DNA of 64,000 bases from Phenylobacterium sp. (GCF_030693405.1 NZ_JAUYAW010000037.1:1-64000); one strand, 5' to 3'; positions 17,748 through 28,262 are shown, counted from the stretch's first letter. The notes: a model not told the origin generated them from the sequence alone. Translations and numbers: made by a program.

Positions 17748-18748
17748 GCGGCGTCCCGAGCTTCGCGGGCCTGGGTCACGGCGGCCAGGGCGGCGTCCAC
17801 CACCTCGAGCCCGGCCCCAGGCTTCACCCCCTCCACCGTCAGGATCCGCCGCCAGGCCCGGGCGCCGGGGCGTCCGTGGAACAGGCCCAGCATGTGCCGG
17901 CTCATGGCCGCCAGCGGCGTCCCTTCAGCCAGGCTCGCGGCGAGATAGGGGCGATAAAGCTCCACCGCCATGGCAGAGTCGGTCACCTCGCCCGCCCCAA
18001 ACACCGCGGCGTCCGCTGCGCCCAGGATCTCTGGCGTATGATAGGCCGCCCGGCCGAGCATGACCCCGTCGACCTGGTCGAGATGGGCGGCCACTGCGTT
18101 CAGATCAGGCACGCCGCCATTGAGCACGATGGTCAGGTCAGGGCGCTCACGCTTCAGCCGGTAGACCAGGTCATAGTCGAGCGGCGGCACGTCCCGGTTC
18201 TCCTTGGGCGACAGCCCCTTGAGCCAGGCCTTGCGGGCATGAACCACGAAGCTGCGCACGCCCGCCTGGGCGCAGAGGTCCACCAGGGTGAACAGGCTCT
18301 CTTCCGGGTCCTGGTCGTCGACGCCGATGCGGCACTTGACCGTGGCGGGCACGTCGACCGCCGCAGCGATCGAGGCCATGCACTCGGCCACCAGGGCCGG
18401 CTCGCGCATCAGGCAGGCGCCGAACCGGCCGCTCTGCACCCGGTCGGAGGGGCAGCCCACATTGAGATTGATCTCGTCATAGCCAAGATCAGCGCCGATC
18501 CTGGCCGCGGCCGCCAGGTCGGCGGGATCAGACCCGCCCAACTGCAGGGCGACGGGATGCTCGCCCCCGTCATAACCCAGCAGGCGCTCGCGATCTCCGT
18601 GCAGCACGGCGCCGGTAGTCACCATCTCGGTATAGAGCAGCGCCTGCTTCGACAGCACCCGATGCAGGCTCCGGCAATGCCGGTCCGTCCAGTCCATCAT
18701 CGGCGCGACGGACAGGCGGTGGGGTTGGAAAGGGGGTTGAGGCGTCAA
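17744..18748 (-). CDS. dusA: tRNA-dihydrouridine(20/20a) synthase
   Basis: A 334-residue FMN enzyme that reduces uridine 20/20a in the tRNA D-loop. N-terminal RLSVAPMMDWTDRHCR is the DusA signature, and INLNVGCP carries catalytic Cys99. ALQLGGSDP and the C-terminal helical domain agree with DusA rather than DusB or DusC. The only start upstream of the family N-terminus is a TTG at 18748, with no strong ribosome site; this is unusual but forced by the homology. The 3' end meets the GNAT gene tail to tail. Confidence 0.95.
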   Translation of the reverse strand: MTPQPPFQPHRLSVAPMMDWTDRHCRSLHRVLSKQALLYTEMVTTGAVLHGDRERLLGYDGGEHPVALQLGGSDPADLAAAARIGADLGYDEINLNVGCPSDRVQSGRFGACLMREPALVAECMASIAAAVDVPATVKCRIGVDDQDPEESLFTLVDLCAQAGVRSFVVHARKAWLKGLSPKENRDVPPLDYDLVYRLKRERPDLTIVLNGGVPDLNAVAAHLDQVDGVMLGRAAYHTPEILGAADAAVFGAGEVTDSAMAVELYRPYLAASLAEGTPLAAMSRHMLGLFHGRPGARAWRRILTVEGVKPGAGLEVVDAALAAVTQAREARDAA

Positions 18749-18875
18749 GGGTCCGGCTGAGTTCGGCTTGGTTCGGGGCGACGTCGAGCGCCCTATACAC
18801 CGGATCCGCCCGTCTTTCGACCACGCACCGCGGCGGCTGCTTGAAAAACGTCAGCGGTGTCGCGTCCTGGCTCGC

Positions 18876-19340
18876 TCAATAGGCAAGGAAGCTGTCGAGC
18901 CCGAGCAGATCGAATATCTCGCTCACGCTTGCGGCGTCTTCCACGCTCCTAACCAAGGGGTCGAAGAGAATTTCGCGCTGATCATCCGGTGACCAGTCTT
19001 GTGACGTTGCTTCCATTGAGGCCAACGTCTTGGCCTTAATTTCCCCGAGGGTTGCGGGCTCAAGCTCTTCGAGCGTCTGCTCAACCCGATAAGCCGGTTT
19101 CGCCAGCAGCGCCCAGATCAACCACTGCAAAATCGGTCTAGCCCTCCCAACCTTTCGAAGCTCAAGCACGCGCCAACGTCTCCCATCGGCGCCAATCAAT
19201 TCCATGCCGACCTGCAGATTCTCTTCCAGCGTCGCCGGCCCGCAGGAGGTCAACGTCCAGAGATCCGGAAAGCCCCAAATTTCCTTGTCTGGGGTAAACC
19301 CTAGGGCTGGAAAACGAATGTCAGCCTGTTCGGCGTTCAT
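18876..19340 (-). CDS. Putative immunity protein to the upstream nuclease-like toxin
   Basis: A 154-residue cytoplasmic protein with no signal peptide or membrane helix, acidic in its C-terminal third (EILFDPLVRSVEDAASVSEI). I do not recognise a named family. It begins 30 nt after the stop of a nuclease-toxin-like gene, with its own GGAGG ribosome site 5 nt before the ATG, which is the classical toxin-then-immunity order. Base composition is visibly less GC-rich than the neighbours, consistent with horizontal acquisition. The immunity role is inferred from context only. Confidence 0.6.
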   Translation of the reverse strand: MNAEQADIRFPALGFTPDKEIWGFPDLWTLTSCGPATLEENLQVGMELIGADGRRWRVLELRKVGRARPILQWLIWALLAKPAYRVEQTLEELEPATLGEIKAKTLASMEATSQDWSPDDQREILFDPLVRSVEDAASVSEIFDLLGLDSFLAY

Positions 19341-19370
19341 GGAGCCCTCCGGACCAATAGACTGGGCGCG

Positions 19371-20024
19371 CTAGCGGAGCGAACGGCGCTGGTTGTGACC
19401 TTCGGCTGCGTCCGCACCTTTGGCCACAACCGTCGTGGGCACGACCTTTTGCCAGTCCGTCGTACCATACCAGATCCTCCGGAGGGGATCGTAGCGAGGC
19501 TGCCCTCGCCAACTGCCGGTCAGACGCCTGTGATCATCTATTGGCAACACCTTCAAGAGCGCGAAGTGATTCCTCGGATCCTGCGCCGTCCGACTCTTAC
19601 CCTTCAAAGCAATCGAGTGATGAATCTCCTCGCCCTGGCCTGCCACGCCGCGAGCCCGCATCATCTTGGCCGAGGCATTTCCTGTGACGGAGCCGGGTTT
19701 CAGCACCCCAATCCCGGCCCTTGCAGATCGAACTCCGCGAACAGCGACGCCGACGGGCAAGAGGTCAGCCGCCGCAAAGGCTGTGTTCAGCGCAGCGCCA
19801 GCATAGTCGCCTTCCTGAAGATCCGCTGCGGCGTCCCAGGCGGGACCAATGACGGGAACTAACGACATGGCAAGGCTCGGCCGAGGAATCGGCGGGCCAC
19901 TCTGGAAACTCGCCAAAGGTCCTTCCGCCGCTCCAACGCCTTGGCGTCGCCCGATCTCCCTGTCGTACCGGTCACCCGCTTCATCAGGAACCGACCGCGG
20001 CTGCCCGCTAGGCACAGTCGCCAT
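19371..20024 (-). CDS. Putative short polymorphic toxin with HH-type (HNH/ENDO VII-like) nuclease domain
   Basis: A 217-residue protein in two parts. Residues about 50-105 form a small-residue-rich helical segment (SLVPVIGPAWDAAADL, then AADLLPVGVAVRGVRSA), of the kind that precedes toxin domains in polymorphic toxins. The C-terminal 85 residues contain EEIHHSIALKG, DPRNHFALL and LPIDDHRRLTGSW: an HH...N...H set like the metal-binding core of HNH/ENDO VII nucleases. AAGGAA 6 nt upstream supports the ATG at 20024. No signal peptide or secretion domain is seen, so delivery is unknown. A lower-GC immunity-like gene follows. Confidence 0.6.
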   Translation of the reverse strand: MATVPSGQPRSVPDEAGDRYDREIGRRQGVGAAEGPLASFQSGPPIPRPSLAMSLVPVIGPAWDAAADLQEGDYAGAALNTAFAAADLLPVGVAVRGVRSARAGIGVLKPGSVTGNASAKMMRARGVAGQGEEIHHSIALKGKSRTAQDPRNHFALLKVLPIDDHRRLTGSWRGQPRYDPLRRIWYGTTDWQKVVPTTVVAKGADAAEGHNQRRSLR

Positions 20025-20278
20025 ACTGATTTCCTTGTTGCTCAGAAACCTAGTTCGTCACGCCCCTTCGCAGGGCGGCGTTCACAGGCCGCCTCCACCA
20101 TCTCATAGGCAGGGAGATGCGCAAGAACAAATAGCGAACACTTTAGCCGCAGGTCGGGCAAAATAGTCTCCGGCGACCTCCCTCGTCGGCGAGCAGACAA
20201 CTGGCGATAGGCTCAAGCAGCGGCGGCCAGCCCCACGGCGGGGCGTCAGGCGCCCCGTCTAAGGCGCCTGCGCCGTAC
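20025..20278. other. Intergenic region upstream of the toxin gene
   Basis: About 250 nt without a supported gene. A minus-strand frame without ATG runs from roughly 20200 and ends in TGA at 20042-20044, 17 nt before the toxin start; it ends with EMVEAACERRPAKGRDELGF and could be a gene remnant. A GC hairpin CGGGGCG/CGCCCCG (20239-20257) lies just after the end of the membrane-protein gene and may act as a weak terminator, but no T-run follows. Confidence 0.35.
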
Positions 20279-20533
20279 CTACCGCCCCGCCTTCACCCGC
20301 AGCGCCTGCAGTCCCACCGGCGCCAGCAGACCCGCGCCGGCCAGGGCCAGCATCGGGGCGGCGTAGCAGGCGGCGCAGTGGACCAGCGGCCCTTCGCCGC
20401 AGATTACGCCGTAGAGGGCTGCGGTCGAGCGGGCGTGCAGCCAGGCGTATTCGGCGCTGAGCGCCGCAGCCACCCAGGCCGAAACGCCCGCAATGATCCG
20501 GGATTCCCGATCGTGCAGGAAAGACACGCGCAT
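20279..20533 (-). CDS. Small Cys-containing membrane protein divergent from ccoN
   Basis: An 84-residue protein with two likely transmembrane helices (about residues 14-30 and 54-74) and the loop ICGEGPLVHCAACYAAP, in which Cys residues and a His could bind metal or heme. I do not recognise the family. The start at 20533 is backed by an excellent AGAGGAG ribosome site 8 nt upstream. It is divergent from ccoNOQP, and the FNR/FixK-like box at 20584-20597 lies between the two starts, so shared oxygen control is plausible. Confidence 0.7.
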   Translation of the reverse strand: MRVSFLHDRESRIIAGVSAWVAAALSAEYAWLHARSTAALYGVICGEGPLVHCAACYAAPMLALAGAGLLAPVGLQALRVKAGR

Positions 20534-20583
20534 GGACTGAACTCCTCTTTGGCCCTTGATCGCCAAGCCCGCGTCCGGGGGCC

Positions 20584-20597
20584 TTGAGATGGATCAA
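20584..20597 (+). promoter_or_regulatory. FNR/FixK-type box ahead of ccoNOQP
   Basis: TTGAG-ATGG-ATCAA matches the TTGAT-N4-ATCAA consensus in nine of ten defined positions. It is centred about 68 nt upstream of the ccoN ATG at 20659, leaving room for a site near -41 of the transcript. It also lies about 57 nt from the divergent small gene. Oxygen-responsive control of cbb3 oxidase by FixK/FNR is well established in alphaproteobacteria. Confidence 0.75.
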
Positions 20598-20658
20598 AGC
20601 CCCGAGGGTTCCCACGGGTCAGAGGTGGCCGGTCTTTCGCACCGAGTCGCTGGGGAAC

Positions 20659-22308
<1,650 letters not shown>

Positions 22309-22318
22309 GGGGGCTCCG

Positions 22319-23062
22319 ATGAAGAATATCTGGAAAAAGCACGGCGTTCTGGAACGCCGCTCCATCGTCCTGACGGTGGCCATCCTGCTGGTGGTCTCGG
22401 TGGGCGGCCTGGTGGAGATCGCCCCGCTCTTCTACCTGGAGAGTACGATCGAGAAGGTGAAGGGGGTTCGCCCCTACACCCCCCTCGAGCTGGCGGGCCG
22501 GGACATCTACATCCGCGAGGGTTGCTACAACTGCCACTCGCAGATGATCCGTCCCCTCCGCGACGAGGTGGAGCGCTACGGCCACTACAGCCTCGCGGCC
22601 GAGAGCATGTACGACCACCCCTTCCAGTGGGGCTCCAAGCGGACAGGGCCGGATCTGGCGAGGGTCGGCGGCAAGTACTCCGATGACTGGCACAGGGACC
22701 ACCTGATCGATCCCCGCTCGGTGGTGCCAGAGTCGGTGATGCCCCCCTACGCCTTCCTGTCGGGGCGCGAGCTCGAGACGAAAGACGTCCAGGCCAAGCT
22801 GGCAGCCATGACCAAGGTCGGCGTGCCCTACACCCAGGACATGATCGACAACGCCAAGGCCGACCTGATGACCCAGGCCGACCCCTTCGCCCCGGCCCGC
22901 GACCTCAAGGGCCGCTATGGCGAGGCGGTGCTGCAACGGGACTTCGACGGCGACCCGGCCCGTCTCACCGAGATGGACGCCCTGATCGCCTACATGCAGA
23001 TGCTCGGCACCCTCGTCGACTTCTCCACCTATGAGGCCGAAGCCCCGGAGAACCTGCGATGA
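22319..23062 (+). CDS. ccoO: cbb3-type cytochrome c oxidase subunit II (mono-heme)
   Basis: A 247-residue membrane-anchored cytochrome c. A single N-terminal helix (about residues 14-40) anchors a periplasmic domain with one heme c site, CYNCH at residues 69-73, and the conserved [15 protein letters not shown] stretch that follows it. CcoO passes electrons from CcoP towards CcoN. It starts 10 nt after ccoN, and its TGA overlaps the ccoQ ATG as ATGA. Confidence 0.98.
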   Translation: MKNIWKKHGVLERRSIVLTVAILLVVSVGGLVEIAPLFYLESTIEKVKGVRPYTPLELAGRDIYIREGCYNCHSQMIRPLRDEVERYGHYSLAAESMYDHPFQWGSKRTGPDLARVGGKYSDDWHRDHLIDPRSVVPESVMPPYAFLSGRELETKDVQAKLAAMTKVGVPYTQDMIDNAKADLMTQADPFAPARDLKGRYGEAVLQRDFDGDPARLTEMDALIAYMQMLGTLVDFSTYEAEAPENLR

Positions 23063-23238
23063 GCAACCTGTCCTACGAGACTGTGGCCATTTTCGCCCAG
23101 CAGGGCGGCACCCTCTACTTCGCCGCCATCTTCGCCGCGGGCGTGGCCTACGCCCTGTGGCCCCGTAATGGCGAGGCCTTCCGCCGCGCCGCGATGCTGC
23201 CCCTCGAAAAGGATGAGGACGACAATGTCCAAGCGTGA
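23059..23238 (+). CDS. ccoQ: cbb3-type oxidase small subunit CcoQ
   Basis: A 59-residue single-pass membrane protein (helix about residues 17-34, followed by the typical [14 protein letters not shown] and an acidic tail). CcoQ stabilises the assembled oxidase. It is identified by size, topology and its place between ccoO and ccoP. The ATG overlaps the ccoO stop, and the 3' end overlaps the ccoP start by 14 nt. Confidence 0.93.
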   Translation: MSNLSYETVAIFAQQGGTLYFAAIFAAGVAYALWPRNGEAFRRAAMLPLEKDEDDNVQA

Positions 23239-24091
23239 GACCGACGAGGTCACTGGCGTCGAGACCACGGGCCACGAATGGGATGGCATCCGCGAACTCG
23301 ACAATCCCCTGCCCCGCTGGTGGCTGTGGGTGTTCTACGCCAGCGTGGCCTTCGCCATCGTCTATTGGGTGCTGATGCCGGCCTGGCCGGGGATCAACGG
23401 CTACACCAAGGGCATGATGGGGCACTCCGACCGCGCCCAGGTCGCCCAGCAGCTTGAAACCCTGCGGCAGGTGCGCGGCGAAGGGGCCGCACGCCTGACC
23501 AACGCCACCCTGCAGGAGATCGAGGCTGACCCCGACCTCCAGCAATACGCCCTGGCCGTGGGACAGTCGGTGTTCGGCGACAACTGCGCCACCTGCCACG
23601 GGGTCGGCGGCGCCGGCGCCAAGGGCTATCCCAACCTGCTGGATGACATCTGGTTGTGGGACGGCACTCTGGACGGAATTCACCACACCCTGCAGGTGGG
23701 GATCCGCTCAGGCGCCGAAGGCGCACGCTTCTCGCAGATGCCCGCCTTCGGCCGCGACCAGCTGCTGACCTCGGCCCAGATCAATGACCTGACCGAATTG
23801 GTCATGGTCCTATCGCGCCGGGATGGCGACCGCGCCGCCGCCGACCGCGCCCGGCCGATCTTCGCCGAGCAGTGCGCCTCCTGCCACGGCCCAGCCGGCC
23901 TGGGCGACCACACCCAGGGCGCGCCGAACCTGACGGACGCAGAATGGCTCTACGGCGCCTCGCGCGAGGAGATCCGCACCCAGATCTGGTCGGGTCGCAA
24001 TGGCGTCATGCCCGCCTGGGCTGGTCGTTTCGACGACGAGACCCTGAAGGCCCTGGCCGTGTACGTCCACGCCAACGCCGGCGGGCGATAG
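23225..24091 (+). CDS. ccoP: cbb3-type cytochrome c oxidase subunit III (di-heme)
   Basis: This 288-residue subunit has one membrane helix near residues 35-51 and two periplasmic cytochrome c domains with heme sites CATCH (121-125) and CASCH (217-221). It accepts electrons from the bc1 complex or soluble cytochromes. The frame extends upstream to 23168, but the ATG at 23225 ([11 protein letters not shown]) matches the family start and overlaps ccoQ by 14 nt. It precedes the assembly genes ccoGHIS. Confidence 0.98.
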   Translation: MSKRETDEVTGVETTGHEWDGIRELDNPLPRWWLWVFYASVAFAIVYWVLMPAWPGINGYTKGMMGHSDRAQVAQQLETLRQVRGEGAARLTNATLQEIEADPDLQQYALAVGQSVFGDNCATCHGVGGAGAKGYPNLLDDIWLWDGTLDGIHHTLQVGIRSGAEGARFSQMPAFGRDQLLTSAQINDLTELVMVLSRRDGDRAAADRARPIFAEQCASCHGPAGLGDHTQGAPNLTDAEWLYGASREEIRTQIWSGRNGVMPAWAGRFDDETLKALAVYVHANAGGR

Positions 24092-24100
24092 GAGTCCCCC

Positions 24101-25609
24101 ATGACCGTCGTCATCGATCGCACCAAGCCGCCGGAAGGCGACCCGGCCCCGAAGGGGCCGCGGTCCGCCGCCGCGCGGGCGCGGGGGAAGGGTGACGCCG
24201 GCGGCGGGCTCTACAAGCCCAGGGCGCAGATCTATCCCAAGCTGGTCCAGGGTCGCTGGCGGAACATCAAGTGGATCCTCCTGGTCCTGACCCTGGCGGT
24301 CTACTACGTCACCCCCTGGATCCGCTGGGATCGCCCCGGCGACCTGCCGGACCAGGCGGTGCTGGTCGACTTCGCCGGGCGACGCTTCTACTTCTTCTTC
24401 ATCCAGCTCTGGCCACAGGAGGTGTACTTCATCACCGGCCTGCTGGTGATCGCCGCCCTGGCGCTGTTCCTGACCTCGGCTTTGTTCGGCCGCCTGTGGT
24501 GCGGCTACGCCTGCCCGCAGACCGTCTGGACCGACCTCTACATCTATATCGAGCGGATGTTCGAGGGCGACCGCAACGCCCGCATGAAGCTCGACGCCTC
24601 GCCCATGTCGTTCAATAAGGCCTGGCGCAAGGGCGGCAAGCACGCCACCTGGCTGGCCGTGGCGTTTGGCACCGGCGGGGCCTGGATCTTCTACTTCCAC
24701 GACGCGCCCAGCCTGCTGCGGGACTTCTGGATCGGCCAGGCGCCGATGACCGCCTATGTCTCCTGCGCCATCCTGACCTTCACCACCTATGCCCTGGCCG
24801 GGACCATGCGCGAGCAGGTCTGCACCTATATGTGCCCCTGGCCCCGCATTCAGGGGGCCATGCTCGACCAGCATTCGCTGCAGGTCACCTACCGCTTCGA
24901 CCGGGGCGAGCCCCGGGCCCCGCACAAGAAGGGCGCGACCTGGGAGGGCCGGGGCGACTGCATCGACTGCAACGCCTGCGTGGTGGTCTGCCCCATGGGC
25001 ATCGACATCCGTAACGGCTCGCAGCTGGAGTGCATCAACTGCGGTCTGTGCGTCGACGCCTGTAATGAGATCATGGTCAAGGTCGACCGGCCCAAGGGGC
25101 TGATCGCCTATGACACCGATGCGGCCGTGGCCGCCCGGGCCTGCGGCGAGAAGCCGGTCTACAAGCTGATCCGCCCGCGGACCCTCTACTATGCCGGCGC
25201 CCTGGCGTTGGTGGGCGGGCTCACCGTCTGGGGTCTGGCCACCCGCAGCCCCATGGACGTCCATGTGCTGCGCGACCGCAATCCGACCTTCGTGCGCATG
25301 CAGGATGGCGACATCCGCAACAGCTACACCCTGAAGATCGCCAACCGCACCTTTGAGCCCGTCACCGCCCAGGTCGCCTTCAGCGGCGTGGCCGGGGCGC
25401 AGATCAAGACGCCGGGCGCCGACATCACCCAAGGACCCGTAGCTCTGACGGTCGAGCCGAACCAGGTGCGTGCGGTCCGGGTCTTCGTCACCGCCGCGCC
25501 CGAGGCCCTGCCACAGGCGAACATGCCCGCCACCTTCACCGTCCAGGCGGCCGGCGCGACCCAGGCGGTCACCACCACCTTCCTCTCTGGAGCGGCGAAC
25601 GCGCGATGA
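24101..25609 (+). CDS. ccoG: cbb3 oxidase assembly cupric reductase / ferredoxin-like protein CcoG
   Basis: A 502-residue membrane protein (RdxA/FixG family) with several N-terminal helices, a GYACPQTVWTDLYIYIER block, and two [4Fe-4S] motifs, CIDCNACVVVCP and CINCGLCVDAC. A C-terminal Ig-like domain (about residues 380-500) faces the periplasm. CcoG is held to reduce Cu(II) for insertion into the oxidase. It begins 9 nt after ccoP and its TGA overlaps the ccoH start (ATGA), confirming one transcript. Confidence 0.97.
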   Translation: MTVVIDRTKPPEGDPAPKGPRSAAARARGKGDAGGGLYKPRAQIYPKLVQGRWRNIKWILLVLTLAVYYVTPWIRWDRPGDLPDQAVLVDFAGRRFYFFFIQLWPQEVYFITGLLVIAALALFLTSALFGRLWCGYACPQTVWTDLYIYIERMFEGDRNARMKLDASPMSFNKAWRKGGKHATWLAVAFGTGGAWIFYFHDAPSLLRDFWIGQAPMTAYVSCAILTFTTYALAGTMREQVCTYMCPWPRIQGAMLDQHSLQVTYRFDRGEPRAPHKKGATWEGRGDCIDCNACVVVCPMGIDIRNGSQLECINCGLCVDACNEIMVKVDRPKGLIAYDTDAAVAARACGEKPVYKLIRPRTLYYAGALALVGGLTVWGLATRSPMDVHVLRDRNPTFVRMQDGDIRNSYTLKIANRTFEPVTAQVAFSGVAGAQIKTPGADITQGPVALTVEPNQVRAVRVFVTAAPEALPQANMPATFTVQAAGATQAVTTTFLSGAANAR

Positions 25610-26091
25610 GCCTCATGGAAAATACAGACGGGTTTCGCATCCGCGGCTGGCATGTGCTGGTCGCCATGGTCTTGTTCTTTGCCGTCATCATTGCGGTCAA
25701 CGCCGTGTTCATCACCGCCGCCCTGCGCACCTATCCGGGCGAGGTCTCCGTCACCCCCTATGAGGATGGCCTGGCCCATAACGCCAAGCTGGCCCGGCAG
25801 GCGGCCCAGGCGGAGCTGGGCTGGCGGGCGGCCGCCGGCGCTGAGCCGCAGGCCGTGGCCGTGCGCATCGTTGACGCCGAGGGCGCCCCGGTGCGCGGCC
25901 TGTCCTTCAGCGGCAAGCTGCAGCGCCCGGCCACCGGCGCCGGCGCCCTCACCCCGCGGTTCGCAGAGGCCGAGCCTGGCCTCTATGTCGCCCCGCTGGG
26001 CGGTGTTACCGGCGTCTGGGACCTCACCTTCCAGGCCCAGGACGCCAAGGGCCAGTTGTTCGAAGCCGAGCGTCGACTGACATGGCCCTGA
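25606..26091 (+). CDS. ccoH: cbb3 oxidase assembly protein CcoH (FixH)
   Basis: A 161-residue protein with one N-terminal membrane helix (about residues 15-38, RGWHVLVAMVLFFAVIIAVN) and a periplasmic FixH domain with the YEDGLAHNAKLARQAAQAELGW stretch at about 50-72, the standard FixH signature. It takes part in cbb3 assembly with CcoI and CcoS. The ATG overlaps ccoG by 4 nt and the 3' end overlaps ccoI by 10 nt. Confidence 0.95.
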   Translation: MSLMENTDGFRIRGWHVLVAMVLFFAVIIAVNAVFITAALRTYPGEVSVTPYEDGLAHNAKLARQAAQAELGWRAAAGAEPQAVAVRIVDAEGAPVRGLSFSGKLQRPATGAGALTPRFAEAEPGLYVAPLGGVTGVWDLTFQAQDAKGQLFEAERRLTWP

Positions 26092-28262
26092 CCTACGACC
26101 TGGCGCGTGCGCCAGACCTCTCGGCCTTTCTCCGCAAGGAGAAGGACGGAACCGCCCATCTGGAGCTGCTGGTCAAGGGCGCCCGGTGTGCGGCCTGCAT
26201 GTCCAAGATCGAAACCGCCGTGGCAGGCCTGCCCGACGTCACCACAGCGCGGCTGAACCTGACCGAAGGCCGGCTGGCTGTGCGCTTCGCCTCATCCCGG
26301 GGTGACGCCTCCCGGGTGATCGCCACCCTCGACAGGCTGGGCTATCCGGCCACCCCGTTCGATCCGGCCAAGGCCGCAGAAGCCCACGATCAGGAGAGCC
26401 GCCGGCTGATCCTGGCCCTGGCCGTGGCCGGCTTCGGGGCCGGCAACGCCATGATGTTCTCTGTGCCGGTGTGGGCGGGCCTGTTTGGCCAGGAGCTGGG
26501 TCCGGCCACCCGCAGCATCATGCTGTGGCTGTCGGCCATCGTGGCCACGCCCTGCGCCATCTATGCGGGTCTGCCCTTCTTCGACTCCGCCTGGCGGTCG
26601 CTCAAGGCCGGCAAGGCCAATATGGACGTGCCGATCTCGGTCGGCGTCATCCTGACCCTGTTCATCAGCTTCGTTGAGACCTTCCTCAACGGCCGCGACG
26701 CCTATTTCGACGCCGCCGTCTCCCTGCTCTTCCTGCTGCTCATCGGCCGCTGGCTCGACCATCGCCTTAGGGCTCGCGCCCGTAGCGCCGCAGCCGACCT
26801 CCTGGCGCTGCAGGCGCCGGCCGCCACAGTCCTCGGAGCCGACGGCCTGGAGCGCGTCAAGCCGCTGAGCGAGGTCGCCGTCGGCGAGCGGATCCTGGTC
26901 CGGCCAGGCGAGCGCATCCCGGTCGACGGCTTCGTCGAGGATGGAGTCTCCGAGCTCGACAACGCCCTGTTGACCGGCGAGACCGCGCCCGTGGACGTGC
27001 GGCCGGGCGACACCTGCCGTGCCGGCGCGGTCAACCTCACGGGCCAACTCCGCATCCTGGCCATCGCTAGGTCAGAGGACTCCGCTGTGGCGGCCATCGC
27101 CCGACTGGTGGAAGCGGGCGCCCAGACCAAGTCCCTCTATGTCCGCCTCGCCGACCGGGCCGCATCTATCTATGTGCCGGTGATCCATTCCGTGGCCGCC
27201 CTCACCTTTCTTGGTGGGCTGGCCTTCGGCCTGGGTCCGCGCGAGGCCCTGCTGCGGGCGGCCGCCCTGCTCATCATCACCTGCCCCTGCGCCCTGGGCC
27301 TGGCGGTGCCGGCGGTCCAGATCACCGCCTCGGCGCGGCTTTTCCGCAAGGGCGTCCTGGTGAAATCCGGCGCCGCTCTGGAGCGCCTGGCGGAGGTCGA
27401 CCACGTGGTGTTCGACAAGACCGGCGTGCTCACCGAAGGGCGGCCGCGGCTGATTGAGGCCCCGGCTCAGGCCGTGGCCCTGGCTGCGCCCCTGGCGCGC
27501 GCCTCGGCCCACCCCCTGGCCCGCGCCCTTGCGGCCGAGGCCGGCCCGGGTCTCCGGGCGACCGACGTGGTCGAAACCCCCGGCCAGGGGGTCGAGGGCA
27601 TGATCAACGGCCGCCGCGCGCGCCTGGGCCGGGCGAGCTTCGTCGGCCTGGACGGCGTCCGCGGCGGTGAGACTGAGCTGTGGTTCGCCTTCGAGGGCGA
27701 CACCCGCGTCCGCTTCCGTTTTTCCGACCAGCTCCGCCCTGACGCCGCCCAGACCATAGCAGACCTCCGCGCCCTGGGACTGACCGTGGAGATCCTGTCG
27801 GGCGATCTGGAGGGGCCCGTAGCCCGGGCCGCGCAGACGCTTCATGTCGATCAATGGCGTTCGGGCCAGACGCCTCAGGACAAGGCTGCAGAAATCGACG
27901 CCCTGACCGCCCAGGGTCGTAAGGTGCTGATGGTTGGAGACGGTCTCAACGACACCGCCGCCCTGGCCAAGGCGCACGCCGCCATGGCCCCCGGCGCGGC
28001 CCTCGACGCCAGCCAGAATGCAGCCGACCTGGTCTTCGCCGGCGACGCCCTGGGCGCCGTGGCCGACTCCATCCGGGTGGCCAGGGCCGCTCGCCATCGG
28101 GCCCTTGAGAACTTCGGCTTCTCGGCCCTCTACAATCTGGGCGCCATCCCGCTGGCCATGCTGGGCTTCGTCAATCCGCTGATCGCGGCCCTGGCCATGT
28201 CGGGCTCATCCCTGGTGGTGACCCTCAACGCCTTGCGGATGCACGGAGCTGGTAGACGCTGA
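26082..28262 (+). CDS. ccoI: Copper-exporting P1B-type ATPase for cbb3 assembly
   Basis: A 726-residue heavy-metal ATPase (FixI). It carries an N-terminal metal-binding domain with CAAC at residues 36-39, the TGE actuator motif (298-300), the transmembrane CPC (401-403), the phosphorylation motif DKTG (Asp445) and the hinge GDGLND near residue 622. CcoI moves copper across the inner membrane for the CuB centre of CcoN. It overlaps ccoH and shares one base with ccoS. Confidence 0.97.
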   Translation: MALTYDLARAPDLSAFLRKEKDGTAHLELLVKGARCAACMSKIETAVAGLPDVTTARLNLTEGRLAVRFASSRGDASRVIATLDRLGYPATPFDPAKAAEAHDQESRRLILALAVAGFGAGNAMMFSVPVWAGLFGQELGPATRSIMLWLSAIVATPCAIYAGLPFFDSAWRSLKAGKANMDVPISVGVILTLFISFVETFLNGRDAYFDAAVSLLFLLLIGRWLDHRLRARARSAAADLLALQAPAATVLGADGLERVKPLSEVAVGERILVRPGERIPVDGFVEDGVSELDNALLTGETAPVDVRPGDTCRAGAVNLTGQLRILAIARSEDSAVAAIARLVEAGAQTKSLYVRLADRAASIYVPVIHSVAALTFLGGLAFGLGPREALLRAAALLIITCPCALGLAVPAVQITASARLFRKGVLVKSGAALERLAEVDHVVFDKTGVLTEGRPRLIEAPAQAVALAAPLARASAHPLARALAAEAGPGLRATDVVETPGQGVEGMINGRRARLGRASFVGLDGVRGGETELWFAFEGDTRVRFRFSDQLRPDAAQTIADLRALGLTVEILSGDLEGPVARAAQTLHVDQWRSGQTPQDKAAEIDALTAQGRKVLMVGDGLNDTAALAKAHAAMAPGAALDASQNAADLVFAGDALGAVADSIRVARAARHRALENFGFSALYNLGAIPLAMLGFVNPLIAALAMSGSSLVVTLNALRMHGAGRR

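Noticed and set aside
18749..18875. Search for a third gene between dusA and the immunity-like gene
   Set aside because: The 127-nt stretch has only short frames and no ribosome site; nothing can be supported.
19849..20166. 105-residue plus-strand frame over the toxin start
   Set aside because: Antisense to the toxin gene, with no ribosome site and no recognisable features. The minus-strand pair has good ribosome sites and domain-like sequence.
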